Shown here piece by piece: positions 5,677 to 7,540 of a DNA stretch of 7,540 bases. The number at the start of each line of letters is the position of its first letter. Positions within the stretch are counted from its first letter, which is position 1. The notes beneath the pieces are model-generated. The model ran no database searches. It was not told where the DNA came from and worked only from the letters and a program-made list of their open reading frames with translations. A program made the translations under genes and the position numbers. This stretch comes from an uncultured Verrucomicrobiales bacterium (lineage in GTDB: Bacteria; Verrucomicrobiota; Verrucomicrobiia; Verrucomicrobiales; DEV007): assembly GCA_937893785.1 (NCBI GenBank), contig CALCSP010000145.1, forward strand, positions 1 to 7,540, written 5' to 3'.

Positions 5677-7540
5677 GTGAGGCTTGGGATCATCAGTATT
5701 GGAATATTTGGTTTTACCGTTTGGGCGCCGGTGTCCAACAGCGTCTTGGCTGTTGATTTTTCGAGGGAGATTCAACCTGTGTTTGCCCGGCATTGCCAAG
5801 GGTGCCACGGAGAGGAAAAACAAAAGGGAGCCCTACGTCTTGACTCTGCTGCCGGCGTGCGCAGGGGGGGCGACTCAGGGGAACCCCTTTTTCTTGCAGG
5901 GAGTGCGGAAGCAAGCCACCTCTACCAGCTGATCAGTAGTCCGGATCCCGGGGAAAGAATGCCGCCGGAGGGCAAACCTCCCCTGAGTATTGCGGAGCGC
6001 GCACTGGTTAAGGCATGGATTGATGAAGGCGCCCGCTTGCCGGGAGGCCATATCAGGGAAACCCTCACCACGGACCATTGGTCATTCCAGAAAGTCTCGA
6101 AGCCGGAACCGCCTTTTCGTGAGGACCAGTGGGGCAGGGGAGCTATTGATTCATTTATCCTCTCCGCCATGGGAAAAAAAGGTTTATCGCCCTCATCACG
6201 GGCCGGGCGAGCGGCATTGATCCGCCGGCTTTACCTTGTCTTGCACGGATTGCCGCCAAGTCCGGCACAGGTTGATCAATTTGTCCGGAACCCCGCTCCC
6301 GGTGCGTGGGAAAAACTAGTTGAGCAGGCTCTTGCCAGCCCTCGTTTCGGCGAGCGCTGGGCACGGCACTGGCTAGACATTGTCCGCTTTGCGGAAAGCA
6401 ACGGTTTTGAAACCAACCGTGAGCGACTCAATGCTTATCATTACCGTGACTATGTCATCAATGCGTTTAATGAAGACAAGCCTTATGACCGCTTTATTAG
6501 CGAGCAGATAGCCGGTGACGCCGTGGGCGAGGATGTTGCCACAGGGTTCCTAGTTGCCGGAGCCCATGACATCGTGAAAAGCCAGGATATCAACCTGACA
6601 CAGATGCAGCGACAGGATGAGCTTGCTGATATGGTGAATACAACCGGGGCCACTTTTCTGGGTCTTACTCTGGGTTGTGCCCGCTGTCATAATCACAAGT
6701 TCGACCCTGTTACCCAGAGGGACTATTACGCGTTTCAGGCGGTGTTTGCCGGTGTGAGCCATGGTGATCGCATGATTGGAAAATCGCTTGCCGGGGATAC
6801 TGTAGCGAGGCTTGAGGTATTGCGGGCAGGAGTCGCATCAGGTGAGAAAGAACTGGCAGGGCTCAGAAAAATGGCTGCTGCCAATGTGGATACCCCAGTG
6901 TTGAGACCGCCGGTTAACGCAAAGGGTAATATTGAGAAATTTGAGCCCACCGAGGTAAAATTTGTGCGTTTCACCGTTCACAAATCCAATACCGGTTCGG
7001 AACCCTGCATTGACGAGCTTATGGTTTTTAACACAGAAAACCGGAATGTAGCAGCTGGTGCCGTTCCTTCCTCCTCCGGAAATCTCAAGGGATACCCGAT
7101 TCACAAGCTTGGACATATCAATGATGGGAAGGGAGGCAATGCGCGCAGCTGGATCTCGGATAAGCCCGGTAGTGGATGGGTGCAGCTCGAATTATTTCAA
7201 GCCTCCAAAATCTCAAGGATAGAGTGGGCACGTGATCGTGAAGGCAAGTTCACGGACCGTCTGGCCACTCAATATGTCATTGAGGGTTCAATGGATGGCT
7301 CCCACTGGCAATTGCTTGCCGGTTCAGAAAGTCGTCATCCATTTGGTGGCAAAGCCGACCCCGATGCTTTTCTTTCACTGCTCAAACCTGCTGATGCTGT
7401 CCGCGCAAGGGGCATCCTTGATGCGATTGCTAATAAAAAGGGTCAGATTTCCCGTTTGACCAGAGGCTACAAGGCATGGGTGGCTAACTTCAAGCAGCCG
7501 GGTAAGACACACCGGCTCTACCGTGGCGACCCGATGGCAA
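5677..7540 (+). CDS. PSCyt1-DUF1549 (DUF1553) exported cytochrome-type protein with discoidin-like insert (C-terminus beyond window)
   Basis: The frame is open for 621 codons to the right edge. GTG at 5677 is chosen because an in-frame TGA lies at 5653-5655, no in-frame ATG precedes residue 95, and this start gives a clean Sec signal peptide (IISIGIFGFTVWAPV, cleavage at SVLA|VDF, residue 25). Residues ~26-125 are a Planctomycete cytochrome C (PSCyt1) domain: REIQPVFARHC, then C40-x-x-C43-H44 for haem c attachment, and ERMPPEGKPPL with M95 as likely axial ligand. Residues ~150-365 are DUF1549 (SPRFGERWARHWLDIVRFAES, NEDKPYDRF), ending in GCARCHNHKFDP with a second CxxCH at 334-338. A charged, possibly helical linker (~370-405) leads to a discoidin/F5-8-type-C-like segment (~425-550: VKFVRFTV, WVQLELFQ, IEWARD, YVIEGSMDGSHWQLLA). 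YRGDPMA at the edge is the usual beginning of DUF1553. The biochemical role is unproven; I infer a periplasmic, haem-linked redox role on carbohydrate. A DUF1501 gene often follows such genes. Confidence 0.94.
   Translation, partial: MRLGIISIGIFGFTVWAPVSNSVLAVDFSREIQPVFARHCQGCHGEEKQKGALRLDSAAGVRRGGDSGEPLFLAGSAEASHLYQLISSPDPGERMPPEGKPPLSIAERALVKAWIDEGARLPGGHIRETLTTDHWSFQKVSKPEPPFREDQWGRGAIDSFILSAMGKKGLSPSSRAGRAALIRRLYLVLHGLPPSPAQVDQFVRNPAPGAWEKLVEQALASPRFGERWARHWLDIVRFAESNGFETNRERLNAYHYRDYVINAFNEDKPYDRFISEQIAGDAVGEDVATGFLVAGAHDIVKSQDINLTQMQRQDELADMVNTTGATFLGLTLGCARCHNHKFDPVTQRDYYAFQAVFAGVSHGDRMIGKSLAGDTVARLEVLRAGVASGEKELAGLRKMAAANVDTPVLRPPVNAKGNIEKFEPTEVKFVRFTVHKSNTGSEPCIDELMVFNTENRNVAAGAVPSSSGNLKGYPIHKLGHINDGKGGNARSWISDKPGSGWVQLELFQASKISRIEWARDREGKFTDRLATQYVIEGSMDGSHWQLLAGSESRHPFGGKADPDAFLSLLKPADAVRARGILDAIANKKGQISRLTRGYKAWVANFKQPGKTHRLYRGDPMA

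Noticed and set aside
5684..5932. 82-codon plus-strand frame starting with ATG near the PSCyt1 start
   Set aside because: It is in a different frame from the clear PSCyt1-DUF1549 protein and shows no domain similarity. The GTG at 5677 gives the signal peptide and the haem motif.
6174..6180. A7 run in DUF1549 as a programmed frameshift site
   Set aside because: The reading frame continues correctly across it, and no alternative downstream frame encodes a plausible product.
1..7540. CRISPR arrays, tRNA or rRNA genes, insertion sequences, attachment sites, toxin-antitoxin or defence genes
   Set aside because: No spaced repeats, RNA-gene signatures, transposase motifs or terminal inverted repeats were seen. 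The window is almost entirely filled by three recognisable genes.

Overview
The window looks like a chromosomal segment from the Planctomycetota-Verrucomicrobiota group, and Verrucomicrobiota is my best guess. The evidence is the gene content: a lamin-tail/CotH/beta-helix secreted protein, a Tat-exported Gfo/Idh/MocA oxidoreductase with a QKP instead of EKP motif, and a PSCyt1-DUF1549 protein that appears to continue into DUF1553. All three families are typical of that group. Base composition is balanced and none of the three genes has a strong Shine-Dalgarno sequence. No phage, transposon, CRISPR or RNA gene is visible.

Layout. Positions 1-3959 (minus strand) hold the first 1,319 codons of a very large exported protein whose C-terminus lies beyond the left edge. 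Its order is signal peptide, lamin-tail domain, Ig-like segment, CotH-type kinase fold, second Ig-like segment, a long right-handed parallel beta-helix and the start of another beta-sandwich-like segment. Positions 3960-4149 are a non-coding spacer with a perfect 7-bp hairpin and an 8-bp direct repeat. Positions 4150-5508 (minus strand) are a complete 452-residue oxidoreductase with a twin-arginine signal. Positions 5509-5676 are a divergent intergenic region with two GATTA/TAATC inverted repeats and a good sigma70-like promoter toward the oxidoreductase. Positions 5677-7540 (plus strand) are the first 621 codons of a Sec-exported PSCyt1-DUF1549 protein with a discoidin-like domain inserted before the expected DUF1553. 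It runs off the right edge.

How the genes may fit together (inference). All three products carry export signals. The oxidoreductase and the cytochrome-type protein are divergently transcribed from one short region, so they may be co-regulated. They could take part in periplasmic oxidation of sugars or other carbohydrates taken from polysaccharides. The CotH/beta-helix protein downstream of the oxidoreductase could act at the cell surface or on an extracellular ligand. Substrates cannot be named from the sequence. None of the families is new. The less ordinary points are the promoter/operator architecture, the discoidin insertion, the second CxxCH motif inside DUF1549, and an abrupt compositional change in the last 15 or so visible codons of the giant protein.
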